Source: CAVSIP01 sp963728075
GTDB taxonomy: Bacteria; Actinomycetota; Actinomycetes; JAFAQI01; DASSKL01
Assembly: GCA_963728075.1 (NCBI GenBank)
Contig: CAVSIP010000007.1
Location: forward strand, 186,001 to 250,000
Reading direction: 5' to 3'
DNA: 64,000 bases
Positions within the stretch are counted from its first letter, which is position 1, and each line of letters starts with the position of its first letter. A program made the translations under genes and the position numbers. Shown in pieces: positions 40,613-48,563 of this stretch. The notes below the pieces were generated by a model. The model worked only from the letters and a program-made list of their open reading frames with translations. It had not been told where the DNA came from and did not search any database.

Positions 40613-41389
40613 TCAGCAGGCCGCGAGGAACGCAGCCAGCACCTCGGGCCAGCCGGCGACGTCCGCCGGCGAGCGGGCGACGTGCACCTGCACCTGTGGC
40701 AGCAGCTCGCCCATCCGCTGGGCGGTGGAGACGGGGTGGCCCGGGTCGTCGGCCCAGGCCAGGACCAGCGCCGGCACGGCGATGCGCCGCACGTCGTCGG
40801 GCTCGGGCAGGTCCGACGACGCCGCTCCCCGCATGACGTACGGGTAGGCGGCGGGGTCCATCGCCGCGAGGTTGCGCAGGCTGCGCTGCTTGCCCTCCTC
40901 GCCGAAGAACGTCGTCGGCGGTAGCGCGCGGGCCAGCTCCACAAGGCGCTCGTGCCCCTGCTCTGCGGAGGTGGCGGCCGACGTCTCGTAGACCGAGCGC
41001 TGCGCTTCTCGGGTCTCCCACGCCGTGGGCGGGATGACCAGCACCAGCGACTGCACCCGGTCCGGGGCGCGCAGCGCCGCGTACAGCGACGTGGCGGCGC
41101 CCATCGACGCGCCGGCCGCGCAGAACCGCTGCGTGCCGGCCGCGTCCGCGACCGCGAGCATGTCGCCGGCCAAGACGTCCCACCGGTACGCGACCTCGTC
41201 GTGCGGCTTCGGGGACTCCCCGTGCCCGCGGGCGTCGTAGCGGACGTGCCGCCAGCCCGCGTCCACCGCGGCCGGTCGCAGCCCGGCGAACGGCCCCTCG
41301 TCGTCGGCCCGGCGGCTGCCGGTGAGGCCGTGGCCCCAGACGAGCGTGCGCTCGCCGCCGCCCGCGGCGTCCCACTGCAGGTCGGTCAC
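40613..41389 (-). CDS. Alpha/beta hydrolase, third gene of a catabolic operon
   Basis: 258 residues. LVWGHGLTGSRRADDEGPF is the oxyanion strand, VRYDARGHGESPKPHD the second motif, and AAGASMGAATSLYAALRAP the nucleophile elbow with Ser95. Later, VLAWADDPGHPVSTAQRMGELLP gives the candidate acid (Asp) and supports a small-ester or lactone hydrolase such as enol-lactonase. The catalytic His is probably in the HVARS segment, though the context is weaker than usual. GTG 41389 overlaps the stop of the CMD-like gene by four bases, so it belongs to the VOC-CMD-hydrolase operon. Confidence 0.83.
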   Translation of the reverse strand: MTDLQWDAAGGGERTLVWGHGLTGSRRADDEGPFAGLRPAAVDAGWRHVRYDARGHGESPKPHDEVAYRWDVLAGDMLAVADAAGTQRFCAAGASMGAATSLYAALRAPDRVQSLVLVIPPTAWETREAQRSVYETSAATSAEQGHERLVELARALPPTTFFGEEGKQRSLRNLAAMDPAAYPYVMRGAASSDLPEPDDVRRIAVPALVLAWADDPGHPVSTAQRMGELLPQVQVHVARSPADVAGWPEVLAAFLAAC

Positions 41390-42024
41390 CGCGGCGCCAG
41401 GTCGTCGGCGATGTCGCGGCTGCCGTACCCCTCCGGGGCGGGCACCTCGACGATCGGGTCCGGCCGGTCGTCGAACTCCAGCCGCAGCGCCCGGGACATC
41501 GTCGCGTGCATGTCGTACATGCAGACGATGTAGGTGAGCAGCAGGATCTCCTCGTCGGTGAGCCCCTCCTGGAGCACGGCGAAGACGGCGTCGGCCACGC
41601 GCCCGCCGTCGAGCACCAGCGCGTCGGTGTACGCGAGCACCGCGCGCTCCTGCCGGCTGTAGCAGTCGGCCGTCTGCCACGCGGGCACGGCGGCGATGCG
41701 CTGCTCGTCGACGCCGAGCGCGCGCAGCTGCTTGCAGTGCTGGGAGAACACGAACTGGCTGCCGCGCGCCCAGCCCGTGCGGCACTGGGCGAGCTCGCGC
41801 AGCACCGGGTCGACCCGGGCCTCGCGGTACAGCGCGAACCCGCGGACCGCGTGCCGGAACACCTCCGGCGAGTTGGCGCAGACCGTCCACCAGGTACCGG
41901 GGCTGCCGGTCGCGGTGCCGTGGTCGACGGCCGGGTCGCGATCCGGGCCGAACAGCCGGTCGTAGAAGAACAGGACGCGCTCGTCGCTGACCTCGGCGCG
42001 GGGCACCTCCCGCAGTCGTGGCAC
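41386..42024 (-). CDS. Carboxymuconolactone decarboxylase/AhpD-like protein
   Basis: 212 residues. The core SPEVFRHAVRGFALYREARVDPVLRELAQCRTGWARGSQFVFSQHCKQLRALGV shows the CMD/AhpD helix pattern, and the tail ERAVLAYTDALVLDGGRVADAVFAVLQEGLTDEEILLLTYIVCMYDMHATM the second half. The AhpD CxxC appears as SQHC, so only one cysteine remains; disulfide reductase activity is unlikely, and a decarboxylase or isomerase role is more plausible. ATG 42024 lies four bases after the VOC stop. The grouping VOC, CMD and hydrolase recalls aromatic ring-fission pathways. Confidence 0.82.
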   Translation of the reverse strand: MPRLREVPRAEVSDERVLFFYDRLFGPDRDPAVDHGTATGSPGTWWTVCANSPEVFRHAVRGFALYREARVDPVLRELAQCRTGWARGSQFVFSQHCKQLRALGVDEQRIAAVPAWQTADCYSRQERAVLAYTDALVLDGGRVADAVFAVLQEGLTDEEILLLTYIVCMYDMHATMSRALRLEFDDRPDPIVEVPAPEGYGSRDIADDLAPR

Positions 42025-42028
42025 CGGC

Positions 42029-42598
42029 TCAGCCCGCCGTGACCGGGGCGCGACGGTCGGCGGCCGTTCGCGGCGCGTGCGACACGTCCGCGTCGGTGAG
42101 CTCGCGGGTCCAGCACGCGAACTCGAGCAGGATCCCGTCCGGGTCGGTGAAGTAGAACGACCGCACGAACACCCCCTCCTGCAGCCGTGGGGCGACCCCG
42201 TACGGGCTGTCGTCGTGGTTGAGCACCGGGCTGACCGCCACGCCCTTGCCGAGAAGCTTCTGCCGGTAGTCGTCGAACCGCTCGGGCGGCACGGTGAACG
42301 CGACGTGGTTCATCGAGCCGACCGCACTGACGATCTCCCCCTGGTCCGGCCGGGCCCGGGGGGCCGAGACGCCCGGCACGCCGTCCGGCGCGTCGGGGAA
42401 CCAGAAGAACGCGACGCAGTCGCCGTTGCCGCAGTCGAAGAAGAAGTGCTGGCCCATCCCGTTCGGCAGCTCGATGGTCTTGACGAGGGGCATGCCGAGC
42501 GTGCCCGAGTAGAACTCGACGGTGCGCTGCATGTCCGAGCACACGAGCGCCAGGTGGTTGATACCGCCGAGCGCGAACTCGCTGTTGCCGCGTCCCAT
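42029..42598 (-). CDS. VOC-family protein, possible extradiol dioxygenase-like
   Basis: 189 residues with two VOC modules: GINHLALVCSDMQRTVEFYSGTLGMPLVKTIEL and GSMNHVAFTVPPERFDDYRQKLLGKGVAV, ending in SFYFTDPDGILLEFACWT. Metal ligands are the His in INHLAL, the His in MNHVAF and the Glu in LLEFAC, as in fosfomycin-resistance/glyoxalase and ring-cleaving enzymes. ATG 42598 follows the ribosome-binding site GGAGGAC and a -10 box TAGGTT at 42644-42639. It leads the operon VOC, CMD, hydrolase. Which substrate is opened or isomerised cannot be told. Confidence 0.84.
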   Translation of the reverse strand: MGRGNSEFALGGINHLALVCSDMQRTVEFYSGTLGMPLVKTIELPNGMGQHFFFDCGNGDCVAFFWFPDAPDGVPGVSAPRARPDQGEIVSAVGSMNHVAFTVPPERFDDYRQKLLGKGVAVSPVLNHDDSPYGVAPRLQEGVFVRSFYFTDPDGILLEFACWTRELTDADVSHAPRTAADRRAPVTAG

Positions 42599-42638
42599 GC
42601 CGTCCTCCGATCGGCTGCACTGGTGACCTTGGTCCCCC

Positions 42639-42644
42639 AACCTA
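42639..42644 (-). promoter_or_regulatory. -10 box TAGGTT for the VOC-CMD-hydrolase operon
   Basis: Minus-strand TAGGTT lies 40 bases before ATG 42598; the leader holds the ribosome-binding site GGAGGA. Confidence 0.4.
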
Positions 42645-42694
42645 GGGCCATTGGATCCCTCGCGACGCGATGTGACCCATCCCACAGTAAGGCC

Positions 42695-42856
42695 GTGATC
42701 GTCTCTGCCGCTGTGGACCTCAACGGTCCCGGCCACTACCTCCACTGGGGGGTCATCCAGATCTCCGTCGCGAACCTCGTCGTCATCCTCGTGATGCTGG
42801 CGCTGTTCGCCCTCGCCCTGCTGCTGCCGTTCCCCAAGGGAAGGCGGCGGCCATGA
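42695..42856 (+). CDS. Small single-span membrane protein encoded before a b6-like cytochrome
   Basis: 53 residues: a short polar start, then HWGVIQISVANLVVILVMLALFALALLLPFP, one strong membrane span, and a basic end KGRRRP. The motif LHWGVIQISVANLVVI recurs, to my recollection, in small proteins encoded immediately before cytochrome b genes of actinobacteria. GTG 42695 is taken as start; GTG 42710 is possible. The stop overlaps the cytochrome gene start by four bases (ATGA), so it is translationally coupled and likely a subunit of the same complex. Confidence 0.7.
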   Translation: MIVSAAVDLNGPGHYLHWGVIQISVANLVVILVMLALFALALLLPFPKGRRRP

Positions 42857-43512
42857 CAGCTCCCACCGGGACCGAGCAGATGTGGACGGCTCGGCTGCGC
42901 CGCCGTGCCGTGGCGGCGTTCCCGCCGGACAAGCTGCTGCCCGACGAGCAGCCCGCGTACGTGTCGTCGTGGATCTACGTCTTCGGCGTGCTCACCATCG
43001 CCGCGTTCCTGGTCGTGCTCGCCTCCGGGACCCTCCTGGGCATCGAGGGGCCGCAGTGGTGGCACCAGTCCAGCGTGGGGCTGTTCGTGAACAGCCTGCA
43101 CCTGTGGAGCGTCGAGCTGTTCCTCGGCTTCATGGTCGTTCACCTGTGGGGCAAGTACTTCATGGCCGCGTGGCGCGGCCGCAGAGCCCTCACGTGGGTG
43201 ACCGGAGCCCTGGCGTTCCTCGGCTCCGTCGCGACGGCGTTCACCGGCTACCTCATCCAGCAGAACTTCGACTCGCAGTGGATCTCCACGCAGGCCAAGG
43301 ACGGGCTGAACTCGGTCGGCATCGGCTCGTTCTTCAACGTGCTCAACTACGGGCAGATGCTGATCTACCACGTGGTGCTGCTGCCGCTCGTGGTCGCAGC
43401 GATCATCGTCGTGCACGTGATGCTCGTCCGCCATCGCGGCGTGGTGCCCCCGCTACCCCCGGACCGGGGGGCTGCCGTCGACGCGGTGCCGGCGCAGGAG
43501 GCGCAGCGATGA
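42853..43512 (+). CDS. Cytochrome b6-like N-terminal cytochrome b
   Basis: 219 residues with four membrane helices. Heme ligands are His83 and His97 in NSLHLWSVELFLGFMVVHLWGK and His173 and His188 in the fourth helix (MLIYHVVLLPLVVAAIIVVHVM). Spacings of 14 and 15 are exactly those of cytochrome b6 (His86/100 and 187/202), while mitochondrial-type b has 14 and 14. TGYLIQQNFDSQWIS lies between helices 3 and 4. It should hold two b hemes across the membrane and pass electrons between a quinol and another carrier. No Rieske or cytochrome c gene is in the window. The next gene overlaps by four bases and is the apparent subunit IV counterpart. Confidence 0.88.
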   Translation: MTAPTGTEQMWTARLRRRAVAAFPPDKLLPDEQPAYVSSWIYVFGVLTIAAFLVVLASGTLLGIEGPQWWHQSSVGLFVNSLHLWSVELFLGFMVVHLWGKYFMAAWRGRRALTWVTGALAFLGSVATAFTGYLIQQNFDSQWISTQAKDGLNSVGIGSFFNVLNYGQMLIYHVVLLPLVVAAIIVVHVMLVRHRGVVPPLPPDRGAAVDAVPAQEAQR

Positions 43513-44507
43513 CCGCGCTGGCCACGCACCGGCCGCGGCGGGGTGCGCACGGGGACGACACCCTGCCGTGGTCCGGGGCCACGCGTCCGTACGACCTCGT
43601 CAAGGAGTTCGTCGCCGCGCTCCTGGCCGTGAGCCTGCTCACGGTCGTGCTGTCCGCGATCTTCTCCAGCCCCGACGTCCCGCAGGTCACGCTGTCGACG
43701 TGGGCGAAGGCGGCGCCGAACGACTTCGTCGCCACGGCGGCCACGGAGCTGGACGGTACGAGCGGCACCGCGACGTACGGCGCCCCGTACACCCACACGC
43801 CTGGAGCGGCGCAGAAGATCGGCCCGGTGTCCCTGCAGCACATCACCGGGGTGACCATCCCGGTGGACACCGCGACGGACTTCGTCGTGCGCCCGCTGCA
43901 GGGTGTTCCCGGCGACAGCGAGCTCACGAGCGCGCTCGACACCTGGACGGCGGCATCCGCAGGGACGCGCACCCAGTGGGCGGCTGCGTACGACGACGCG
44001 CTGCAGAAGGCTCCCGGCGGCGACCCGGCCAAGGTCGCGACCGGTGACTACGGTCCCGTGCCCGTCATGCTCGACCGGCTGCTGGGGATGGCGCGCAGCG
44101 GCGGGCTCGACGGGGCGCTGCTCACCGAGGGCAGCTTCTTCCAGACCGACTACACCAAGCCGCTGCTGTTCGTCGCCGACGGCTCGTACCTGGAGGACCG
44201 CGCCCGCGCGGAGCACCTGGGTGGCGACCAGTGGGGGATGATGAACGAGACCGGCAACTACCCCGGCCAGGCGTGGCTGTGGCTCTACACGTTCTGGTAC
44301 CAGGTCAAGCCGTTCTCCACGTCCGGCAACGCGGACGCGCTGGTCTGGGGACTGATGGCGCTGCTCACGCTCGCCTTCGTCTGCGTCCCGTTCATCCCGG
44401 GCGTGCGGTCGCTGCCGAAGCGGCTGCGCGTGTACCGGCTGATCTGGCGCGACCACTACCGCAGCGTCGAGTCGGGGCTCGGCCGCGCGTCGCCTCCGCA
44501 GCCGTAG
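43509..44507 (+). CDS. Partner protein of the b6-like cytochrome (two spans with large external domain)
   Basis: 332 residues. One span near residues 30-55 (DLVKEFVAALLAVSLLTVVLSAIFSSP) and one near the C-terminus (VWGLMALLTLAFVCVPFIPGV) enclose about 220 residues of hydrophilic sequence (VTLSTWAKAAPNDFVATAATELDG, TYGAPYTHTPGAAQKIGPVSLQHITG). SSPDVPQVTLSTWAKAAPNDF is a segment I associate with proteins encoded after cytochrome b in actinobacteria. It lacks heme-binding motifs (no CxxCH) and the PEWY-type Qo motif of subunit IV. ATG 43509 overlaps the cytochrome stop by four bases. I infer a structural subunit of the same complex. Confidence 0.72.
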   Translation: MTALATHRPRRGAHGDDTLPWSGATRPYDLVKEFVAALLAVSLLTVVLSAIFSSPDVPQVTLSTWAKAAPNDFVATAATELDGTSGTATYGAPYTHTPGAAQKIGPVSLQHITGVTIPVDTATDFVVRPLQGVPGDSELTSALDTWTAASAGTRTQWAAAYDDALQKAPGGDPAKVATGDYGPVPVMLDRLLGMARSGGLDGALLTEGSFFQTDYTKPLLFVADGSYLEDRARAEHLGGDQWGMMNETGNYPGQAWLWLYTFWYQVKPFSTSGNADALVWGLMALLTLAFVCVPFIPGVRSLPKRLRVYRLIWRDHYRSVESGLGRASPPQP

Positions 44508-44522
44508 CGGGCGGCGAAGTCG

Positions 44523-44528
44523 TAGGTT
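44523..44528 (+). promoter_or_regulatory. -10 box TAGGTT for the dienelactone hydrolase-like gene
   Basis: TAGGTT lies 28 bases before ATG 44557, with GGAGGGAG at 44542-44550 as the ribosome-binding site. Confidence 0.4.
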
Positions 44529-44556
44529 GGCCGGAGACCCACGGAGGGAGACGGCC

Positions 44557-45300
44557 ATGAAGGGCGACCTGCGGGCGGAGACGATCAGCATCACCGGCCA
44601 CGGCGGCGATGCGGTGGAGGCGTACCTCGCCCAGCCGCTGGACGACGGTGCGTACGGCGCGGTGGTGGTCATCCATCACATGCCCGGCTACGACGCCGGG
44701 ACGAAGGAGATCACCCGGACCTTCGCCGCCCACGGCTACCTGGCGATCTGCCCCAACCTCTACAGCCGGGAGGCGCCCGGCGCGGAGCCGGACGACGCCG
44801 CGGCGGCGGCCCGGGCCTCCGGCGGCGTGCCGGACGACCGGCTGGTCGGCGACGTCGACGCGGCCCGGCAGCACGTGCTCGCGCTGCCGTCGTCGAACGG
44901 CAAGGCCGGCACCATCGGTTACTGCTCCGGCGGGCGGCAGTCCTTCCTCGCCGCCTGCAGCCTGCCGCTCGACGCCGCCGTGGACTGCTACGGCGCCTGG
45001 GTCGTCGCACCCCCGCCGGAGGGCCTCGGCGTGCAGGTCGGCCCGCTGCTGCACCTGGCACCGCAGCTGTCCTGCCCGCTGCTCGGGCTGTTCGGCCAGG
45101 AGGACAAGTTCCCGACGCCGGAGGAGGTGGACACCCTGGACAAGGCGCTCAGCGAGGCGGGCAAGGACCACGAGTTCCACCGGTACGAAGGCGCCGGCCA
45201 CGCGTTCTTCTCCACGAACCGGCCCAGCTACCGGGTGGACGCGGCCAACGACGGATGGGCGCGGATCTGGGACTTCTTCGGCCGCCACCTGTCCGCCTGA
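44557..45300 (+). CDS. Dienelactone hydrolase family protein
   Basis: 247 residues. VVIHHMPGYDAGTKEITRTFAAHGYLAICPNLYSR is the N-terminal core; the nucleophile is Cys123 in IGYCSGGRQSFLAA, the characteristic Cys of dienelactone hydrolases; the acid lies in GLFGQEDKFPTPEEVD and the His in GAGHAFFS. Known members open dienelactones in chlorocatechol degradation, but many act on other lactones or esters. ATG 44557 has GGAGGGAG upstream. The next small gene follows after ten bases on the same strand and is likely co-transcribed. Confidence 0.9.
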   Translation: MKGDLRAETISITGHGGDAVEAYLAQPLDDGAYGAVVVIHHMPGYDAGTKEITRTFAAHGYLAICPNLYSREAPGAEPDDAAAAARASGGVPDDRLVGDVDAARQHVLALPSSNGKAGTIGYCSGGRQSFLAACSLPLDAAVDCYGAWVVAPPPEGLGVQVGPLLHLAPQLSCPLLGLFGQEDKFPTPEEVDTLDKALSEAGKDHEFHRYEGAGHAFFSTNRPSYRVDAANDGWARIWDFFGRHLSA

Positions 45301-45310
45301 GGAGGGCGCC

Positions 45311-45586
45311 ATGTGCACGTACGACACCACGCTGGTCGCCGTCAGCGGTGCCGGCAAGGGGGCCGCCGGCTGGTTCCCGCTGACCGAGGCGACGGTCTAC
45401 TTCGACCACCCGGTCTCCGCGCCGGCCACCCACACGCTCAACATCGACTTCCGCAACCCCGACCGCGGGGCGTCCGCCCGGGTCGCGGTGGAGCTCGACC
45501 CGGCGGCGGCCCGGCGGCTCGCGGTCGGGATCCTCGCCGCACTGGACGGCGCGCCCGCGGCGCTGCTGGCGGAGAGCGCCGGCTGA
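45311..45586 (+). CDS. Small conserved actinobacterial protein (DUF6295-like)
   Basis: 91 residues. Sequence blocks MCTYDTTLVAVSGAGKGAAGWFPLTEATVYFDHP and HTLNIDFRNPDRGASARVAVELDPAAARRL suggest a single beta-rich domain with a helix at the end. From memory such proteins are annotated DUF6295; I could not check this. ATG 45311 has GGAGGG immediately upstream. Function unknown; the position behind the dienelactone hydrolase-like gene suggests a helper role. Confidence 0.7.
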   Translation: MCTYDTTLVAVSGAGKGAAGWFPLTEATVYFDHPVSAPATHTLNIDFRNPDRGASARVAVELDPAAARRLAVGILAALDGAPAALLAESAG

Positions 45587-45606
45587 GGAAAGGTGTGAGC
45601 CCGGCC

Positions 45607-45633
45607 TCAAGTTCTCTCGCAACATGCCGATGT
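45607..45633 (+). promoter_or_regulatory. Sigma-28 (FliA/WhiG-type) promoter upstream of the GGDEF-EAL gene
   Basis: TCAAGTTC (45607-45614), 11 bases, GCCGATGT (45626-45633). The FliA consensus is TAAAGTTT-N11-GCCGATAA, so each element matches at six of eight positions and the spacing is exact. A start point six to eight bases downstream falls at ATG 45641. Confidence 0.65.
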
Positions 45634-45640
45634 CCCCGAG

Positions 45641-48559
45641 ATGGGGGACGACCGCGAGGTAGCCGCGGCGGCGGAGGATCGGCACATCTCGGGCATGACC
45701 ACCTCGGTGATCGTGCGCTGGGTGCGGGGTCTGGCGGGCGAGGAGGGGGTCCAGCGGCTGCTCGAGCGGGCCGGTGAGAACCGGCGGCTGGCCGAGATCG
45801 AGAACCCCGCCTCCTGGAGCTCCTACTGGCAGGCGACGGCGCTGCTCGAGGCCGCGGTCTCGGTCACCGGCCGCACAGATGCGGCCCGGCGGGTCGGCGA
45901 GGAGATGCTCGCGCAGCACCGGGAGACCCCGGTCTTCGACCTGCTCCGGTCGCTGGGCTCCCCCGAGGCGCTGCTGATGAGCATCGCGGAGTCCGGCACG
46001 AAGTTCAGCACCATCCTCATCATCGAGCCACGTGAGGTGGCGCCGGGCCGGGCGGTCGTCGCGGGCAGCACGCCGCAGGGCATCCCGCGCCACCGCCTGC
46101 TGTGCGACTTCACCTCCGGCATCCTGTCGGTCGTCCCGAGCGTGTTCGGGATGGACGCGGCCATGGTGAGCGAGAGCGAGTGCCAGGCCCGTGGTGGGGA
46201 GGCCTGCGTCTACCACCTGCAGTGGGACCTCGCGTCCTCTCCCGACAGCGACCCGGTGCGGCGGATCGGCTACCTGGAGGACGAGCTGCACGCCCTGCGC
46301 CGGCGGCTCGCGTCGCTGCAGCGGACGGCCGCCGACGTGATCGCCACCTCCGACGTGGAGACCGCCCTGCAGGCCGTCGCCGACCGGGCGGCCGCTGCGC
46401 TGGGAGCAACCGGCTATCTGCTGGCCGTTCGCCTGCACCCGACGGCGAAGCCGCTGCTGTTCGGCGAGGGCCGCCCCGCGGACGCCGCGCGGTTCGCGGA
46501 CGATGACTTCCACGAGCGCTACGACGACGGCGGTGGTGCCCGCATCGTCGTGGAGGTGCGGTCCGGCAGCCGGTTCTACGGCCGGATGGTGGCCTTCTAC
46601 CCGCCGGGTACGAAGTTCTTCAGCGAGGAGCGGGAGCTGCTGCTGGCGTACGCGGCACATGCGGCTGCCGTCCTGGACACGGCAGCGGCGCTCGACGAGG
46701 CACGACGCCAGAACGGCACCGCGCGCGCGGTCCTCCGGCTGTCCGCCACGCTGTCGGACGTGTGGGACCAGGACGAGGTGGCGCAGCGGCTGGTCGACGC
46801 GGTGCCGGAGCTCGTCGACTGCGACCGGTCCTCCGTGCTGCTCTGGGACGACGAGCGCGAGCGGCTGTACCTCACGGCCACGTTCGGCCCGCCATCCCCC
46901 CTCCGCGAGCACCTGGAGACGTCCGGGATCGCGGAGGCGGACACGCCCAAGCTGGCCGAGATGCGTGCGAGCTACATGCCGATCTTCCTCACCTCCGACG
47001 AGACCGACCCGTACCTGCGCGAGCTGCTCGTCAACGGCGGGTCCGTCGTCGTCGCGGTGGTGCCCATCGTCAGCCACGGGATCTTCCACGGGGTCGTCAC
47101 CGCGGAGGTGGACACGCAGCCCGAGCGCCTGCGGCCGGACGACGACCTCATGGAGCGCATGGCCGGCATCGCCTACCACGGTGCGGCAGCGCTCGAGAGC
47201 GCCAAGCTCATGCACGGCTTGCGGCGCCAGGCGATGCGGGACGCGCTGACGGGCCTGCCCAACCGCGTGCTCCTGCTGGACCGGCTGCAGCAGGCCCTGG
47301 CGGCGACCACGCGGTCCCGCGGTCTGGTGGCCCTGATGTTCCTCGACCTGGACCGGTTCAAGGAGGTCAACGACGTCTTCGGTCACGCCGCAGGCGACGA
47401 CCTGCTGGCGCAGGTGGCCGGACGGCTCGCCGACGGGGTGCGCCAGTACGACACGGTGGCGCGGCTGGGCGGGGACGAGTTCGCCGTGCTGCTGCCGCAG
47501 GTGCGCGACGAGCGGGAGGCGGTGCACTGCGCGCGCCGCCTGCTGACCGTCATGGAGGCGCCGTTCAGCCTCGACGACACCGAGTTCTACGTGTCCCCGA
47601 GCATCGGCATCGCTCTCGCCGGAGGCGGTGCGACCGACGCCCTGACGCTGCTGCGGCAGGCGGACAGCGCGATGTACGCCGCGAAGAGCCACGGTGGCGG
47701 GGTGTTCGAGCTGGCCGGTGGCACCGACCAGGCGGCGGCGTCACGGCGGCGGCTGATGCTCGAGTCCGCGCTGCGCAACGCACTCGGCCAGGACCAGCTG
47801 CGCGTCGTCTACCAGCCGGTCGTCGACAGCGTCGAGCAGTCCGTGGTGGGGGTCGAGGCGCTGGTGCGCTGGCACCACCCGGACCTGCGGCTGCTCAATC
47901 CCGGCGAGTTCCTCGACGTCGCCGAGGAGGTCGGGGTCATCGTCGACATCGACCTGTGGATGCTGCAGGAGAGCTGCGCCCAGCTCCGCCGGTGGCTGGC
48001 GCAGGGCAGGCCACCGCTGCGGATGGCGGTGAACCTCTCCGCGCGTACCGTGCGCAGCTCCCGCCTGCCGCGAGCGGTCGAGGAGCAGCTCGCCGACGGC
48101 GCGCTGGCCGGACTGCTGGAGCTGGAGATCTCGGAGCGGGTTCTCGACGCGGAGCTGACCGAGGTGGCTCAGCGGCTGTCCGCACTGGCCGGCGCCGGCG
48201 CCACGATCGCCATCGACGACTTCGGGACCGGCAACTCCTCCTTCGCCCGCCTGCACCACGAGTTCGTGGAGACCCTGAAGATCGACAGCGGCTTCCTGCG
48301 CGAGGTGCGTTCCGCGGACAGCACCGCCCCCGTCCTGGAGGCCCTGCTGCGCATGGGCGACGACATGGGGCTGCGCGTGGTCGCCGAAGGGGTGGAGCGC
48401 AAGGCGCAGAGCGTCTGGCTGCGCCGGCACGGCTGCCGGTACGCGCAGGGCTACCTGCACGGCCGGCCCGTCAGCCCGGAGCAGGTGGAGCCGTTGCTCC
48501 CGCTGCCCGTCGCCACCCCGCTGCAACGCAGGCCGGTGGCGGCGCCTGCCGAGGGCTAA
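45641..48559 (+). CDS. V4R-GAF-GAF-GGDEF-EAL protein: bifunctional c-di-GMP cyclase/phosphodiesterase
   Basis: 972 residues. N-terminal domain to about 195 ends in ESECQARGGEACVYHLQW, typical of V4R sensor domains. GAF-like domains follow (about 225-365 and 370-530). The GGDEF domain has RLGGDEF near residue 610, preceded by the RxxD inhibitory site RQYD at the correct five-residue distance, so diguanylate cyclase activity with product feedback is expected. The EAL domain has EALVRW (about 738), ELEISERVL, IDDFGTGNSSF, LKIDSGF and AEGVE, all catalytic metal residues seen. Either activity could dominate. ATG 45641 fits the sigma-28-type promoter directly upstream; ATG 45695 is a later in-frame option. 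Neighbours are unrelated metabolic genes. Confidence 0.93.
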   Translation: MGDDREVAAAAEDRHISGMTTSVIVRWVRGLAGEEGVQRLLERAGENRRLAEIENPASWSSYWQATALLEAAVSVTGRTDAARRVGEEMLAQHRETPVFDLLRSLGSPEALLMSIAESGTKFSTILIIEPREVAPGRAVVAGSTPQGIPRHRLLCDFTSGILSVVPSVFGMDAAMVSESECQARGGEACVYHLQWDLASSPDSDPVRRIGYLEDELHALRRRLASLQRTAADVIATSDVETALQAVADRAAAALGATGYLLAVRLHPTAKPLLFGEGRPADAARFADDDFHERYDDGGGARIVVEVRSGSRFYGRMVAFYPPGTKFFSEERELLLAYAAHAAAVLDTAAALDEARRQNGTARAVLRLSATLSDVWDQDEVAQRLVDAVPELVDCDRSSVLLWDDERERLYLTATFGPPSPLREHLETSGIAEADTPKLAEMRASYMPIFLTSDETDPYLRELLVNGGSVVVAVVPIVSHGIFHGVVTAEVDTQPERLRPDDDLMERMAGIAYHGAAALESAKLMHGLRRQAMRDALTGLPNRVLLLDRLQQALAATTRSRGLVALMFLDLDRFKEVNDVFGHAAGDDLLAQVAGRLADGVRQYDTVARLGGDEFAVLLPQVRDEREAVHCARRLLTVMEAPFSLDDTEFYVSPSIGIALAGGGATDALTLLRQADSAMYAAKSHGGGVFELAGGTDQAAASRRRLMLESALRNALGQDQLRVVYQPVVDSVEQSVVGVEALVRWHHPDLRLLNPGEFLDVAEEVGVIVDIDLWMLQESCAQLRRWLAQGRPPLRMAVNLSARTVRSSRLPRAVEEQLADGALAGLLELEISERVLDAELTEVAQRLSALAGAGATIAIDDFGTGNSSFARLHHEFVETLKIDSGFLREVRSADSTAPVLEALLRMGDDMGLRVVAEGVERKAQSVWLRRHGCRYAQGYLHGRPVSPEQVEPLLPLPVATPLQRRPVAAPAEG

Positions 48560-48563
48560 CCGG

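Noticed and set aside
39867..42620. 917-codon minus-strand frame including the secreted protein
   Set aside because: Upstream of 40499 it is a shadow frame of the CMD, VOC and hydrolase genes; the signal peptide starts at 40499.
45149..47692. 847-codon minus-strand frame opposite the GGDEF-EAL gene
   Set aside because: Composition is His/Arg/Gln-rich without domains; it is the complement of a well supported gene.
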